From assembly GCA_029942265.1 (NCBI GenBank), contig JAOZTO010000152.1, positions 1 to 6,410 of the forward strand: DNA of 6,410 nt, in the 5' to 3' direction. The translations under genes were made by a program, and so were the position numbers. The stretch comes from Desulfocapsa sp. (GTDB taxonomy: Bacteria > Desulfobacterota > Desulfobulbia > Desulfobulbales > Desulfocapsaceae). This document shows positions 5,415 through 6,410 of this stretch, in pieces; within the stretch, counting starts at the first letter, position 1, and every line of letters begins with the position of its first letter. Under the pieces are notes generated by a model. That model did no database searches and was not told where the DNA came from. It was given only the letters and a program-made list of their open reading frames with translations.

Positions 5415-5957
5415 AAACGTCGCGGAAAAAGAGCCCCGGTTCAAAATACTGTTAAAGTAAATATCAATGAAGCAATCCGTCACCCAGAAGTTCGACTCAT
5501 TGGGAATGACAGCTCTCAGCTTGGAGTATGTAGTTCCGCTGAAGCTCTTGAAAAAGCTTATAATGAAGGATTAGATCTTGTAGAGGTTTCAGCAAATGCG
5601 AAACCACCTGTATGCCGAATTATGAACTACGACAAGTTCAGATACGAACAGGCGAAAAAATTACAGGAAGCTAAGAAAAAACAGACCACTGTTGAAACAA
5701 AAGAAATTAAGTTCAGACCCAAAACTGAGACACATGATCTCAATTTCAAGCTTAAACATGTTCGTAAATTTCTTGGTCAAAAAAATAAAGTTAAACTGAC
5801 CATGCGTTTTCGTGGTCGGGAAATTGTTTATTGCCAAACCGTTGGATTGGAAGCAATGAACAAAATATCAGAAGCTCTTATTGATGATGCAGTTATTCTT
5901 CAGCCACCGAAAATGGAAGGACGACAGATGGTAATGTTTGTCGGCCCCAAGGCTTAG
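5412..5957 (+). CDS. infC: Translation initiation factor IF-3 (AUU start)
   Basis: IF-3 binds the 30S subunit, prevents early 50S joining and checks the initiator tRNA and start codon. Starting at ATT 5412 gives 181 aa, against 180 in E. coli, with the expected basic N terminus (KRRGKR), N-terminal domain (INEAIRHPEVRLIG, GLDLVEVS), hallmark PPVCRIMNYDKFRYE at the start of the linker (about 66-80), Lys-rich helix, and C-terminal domain with KEIKFRP, RFRGREIVY and EGRQMVMFVGPK. The first ATG (5622, residue 71) would delete the whole N-terminal domain, so an annotation starting there is wrong. It lies 68 bp after thrS and 127 bp before rpmI, in the standard thrS-infC-rpmI-rplT order. Autocontrol through the AUU codon is inferred from the known E. 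coli mechanism. Confidence 0.95.
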   Translation: MKRRGKRAPVQNTVKVNINEAIRHPEVRLIGNDSSQLGVCSSAEALEKAYNEGLDLVEVSANAKPPVCRIMNYDKFRYEQAKKLQEAKKKQTTVETKEIKFRPKTETHDLNFKLKHVRKFLGQKNKVKLTMRFRGREIVYCQTVGLEAMNKISEALIDDAVILQPPKMEGRQMVMFVGPKA

Positions 5958-6084
5958 GATCAAGCAAAAATACAGTAAGATACTGAAGGACATATGGACT
6001 CCTCATATTTCTTAATTGATTTTGAGTTAGTCCCTTTAGTTAGATTATATATTCAAATTTAGTGAAAGATAAAGGAGTATTCTA
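5958..6084 (+). promoter_or_regulatory. infC-rpmI leader with alternative pairings; candidate r-protein operator or promoter
   Basis: CAGTA (5973-5977) and TACTG (5981-5985) form a small hairpin. GGACT (5996-6000) can pair with AGTCC (6029-6033), while the nearby AAGGAC (5986-5991) can compete for GTCC and the following CTT. Such switching would suit feedback control by L20, known to act on this operon in E. coli and Bacillus, but I cannot show an L20 site by eye. A poor promoter is also possible: TTGATT (6016-6021) and TAGATT (6041-6046), spacer 19. A clear Shine-Dalgarno AAAGGAG (6071-6077) serves rpmI. Confidence 0.33.
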
Positions 6085-6282
6085 ATGCCAAAAATGAAAA
6101 CAAAACGAGGCGCTGCCAAGCGTTTCACAAAAACTGGTTCCGGAAAGATTAAACGTTCCAAAGCGTTTACCAGTCACATACTGACCAAAAAATCAACAAA
6201 AAGAAAACGCAACCTGCGAAAATCAGGTCTTGTTGATCCATCTAATGCATCAGCAATCAGAAAAATTTTGCCTTACTTATAG
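6085..6282 (+). CDS. rpmI: Large ribosomal subunit protein bL35
   Basis: This 65-aa, very basic protein is of normal bL35 length. It shows the family pattern throughout: [13 protein letters not shown] at the N terminus, [13 protein letters not shown] in the middle, [12 protein letters not shown], and a C-terminal IRKILPYL. It is a structural component of the 50S subunit. ATG 6085 is preceded at 7 nt by AAAGGAG (6071-6077). It lies between infC and rplT as in most bacteria, and is usually co-regulated with rplT by L20. Confidence 0.97.
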   Translation: MPKMKTKRGAAKRFTKTGSGKIKRSKAFTSHILTKKSTKRKRNLRKSGLVDPSNASAIRKILPYL

Positions 6283-6320
6283 GCCTCCTGATTGCTTGTA
6301 ATTGTATATATATTTTTTCA

Positions 6321-6338
6321 AAGGGGAAACATCCTCTT
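6321..6338 (+). promoter_or_regulatory. Hairpin in front of rplT that may compete with its ribosome-binding site
   Basis: AAGGGGA (6321-6327) pairs with TCCTCTT (6332-6338), seven pairs including one G-U, around AACA. The downstream arm also contains CCTCTT, which could instead pair imperfectly with the rplT Shine-Dalgarno AAAGGAG (6344-6350). This could be a translational switch for rplT, or incidental complementarity between purine-rich and pyrimidine-rich tracts. Confidence 0.35.
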
Positions 6339-6357
6339 ATTTTAAAGGAGCAGCAAA

Positions 6358-6410
6358 ATGCCACGCGTTACTAGGGGCTTTAAAGCCCGCAGAAGAAGAA
6401 ATAGAGTCCT
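6358..6410 (+). CDS. rplT: Large ribosomal subunit protein bL20, N-terminal part (cut by the window edge)
   Basis: Only the first 17 codons and two further bases are present. They read MPRVTRGFKARRRRNRV, matching the highly conserved basic N-terminal tail of bL20 (typically MPRVKRGxxARxRRKKVL), an rRNA-binding early assembly protein of the 50S subunit and the repressor of its own operon in E. coli and Bacillus. ATG 6358 follows AAAGGAG (6344-6350) at 7 nt. The gene lies 75 bp after rpmI. Confidence 0.95.
   Translation, partial: MPRVTRGFKARRRRNRV

Noticed and set aside
5622..5957. infC starting at the first ATG (111 aa).
   Set aside because: It would begin inside the conserved PPVCRIM motif and lose the N-terminal domain. 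The upstream frame is continuous IF3 sequence back to the SD-preceded ATT at 5412.

Overview
This window is a conserved bacterial housekeeping block, all on the + strand. In order it holds the 3' half of tRNA-Ser(GGA), the SRP RNA gene ffs, dnaX, ybaB, recR, tRNA-Val(GAC), thrS, infC, rpmI and the first codons of rplT. Base composition is moderately AT-rich by eye. The order tRNA-Ser/ffs/dnaX/ybaB/recR followed by thrS/infC/rpmI/rplT, a short Alu-less 4.5S-type SRP RNA, a DnaX that resembles the proteobacterial type and CCA-encoding tRNAs suggest a Gram-negative bacterium. My best guess is a low-GC Desulfobacterota (Deltaproteobacteria) member, perhaps of the Desulfobulbales type. That placement is an inference from gene order and protein flavour, not a proof.

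Layout. Positions 1-53 are the end of tRNA-Ser, followed by a terminator-like hairpin (60-97). A near-consensus sigma70 promoter (138-166) lies upstream of ffs (244-343), whose ends pair perfectly. A structured leader of competing hairpins (353-430) fills the gap to dnaX. dnaX (433-2160), ybaB (2216-2536) and recR (2575-3183) form a replication/repair operon. tRNA-Val (3295-3369) sits between recR and thrS, preceded by a plausible promoter. thrS (3415-5343), infC (5412-5957), rpmI (6085-6282) and rplT (from 6358) form a translation operon.

The window contains no mobile element, CRISPR array, phage gene or unknown protein family. Its interest lies in non-standard decoding and RNA-level control. 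dnaX carries a run of ten A exactly between its ATPase/oligomerisation part and its tau-specific part, and both other frames close within six codons, so slippage would make a short gamma form. infC has no ATG, GTG or TTG start for a full-length protein and evidently begins at an AUU codon behind a strong Shine-Dalgarno sequence, the classic arrangement for IF3 autocontrol. Several intergenic gaps (353-430, 5344-5411, 5958-6084, 6283-6357) can fold into alternative hairpins that could act as attenuators or r-protein operators. I found no evidence of an entirely new system.
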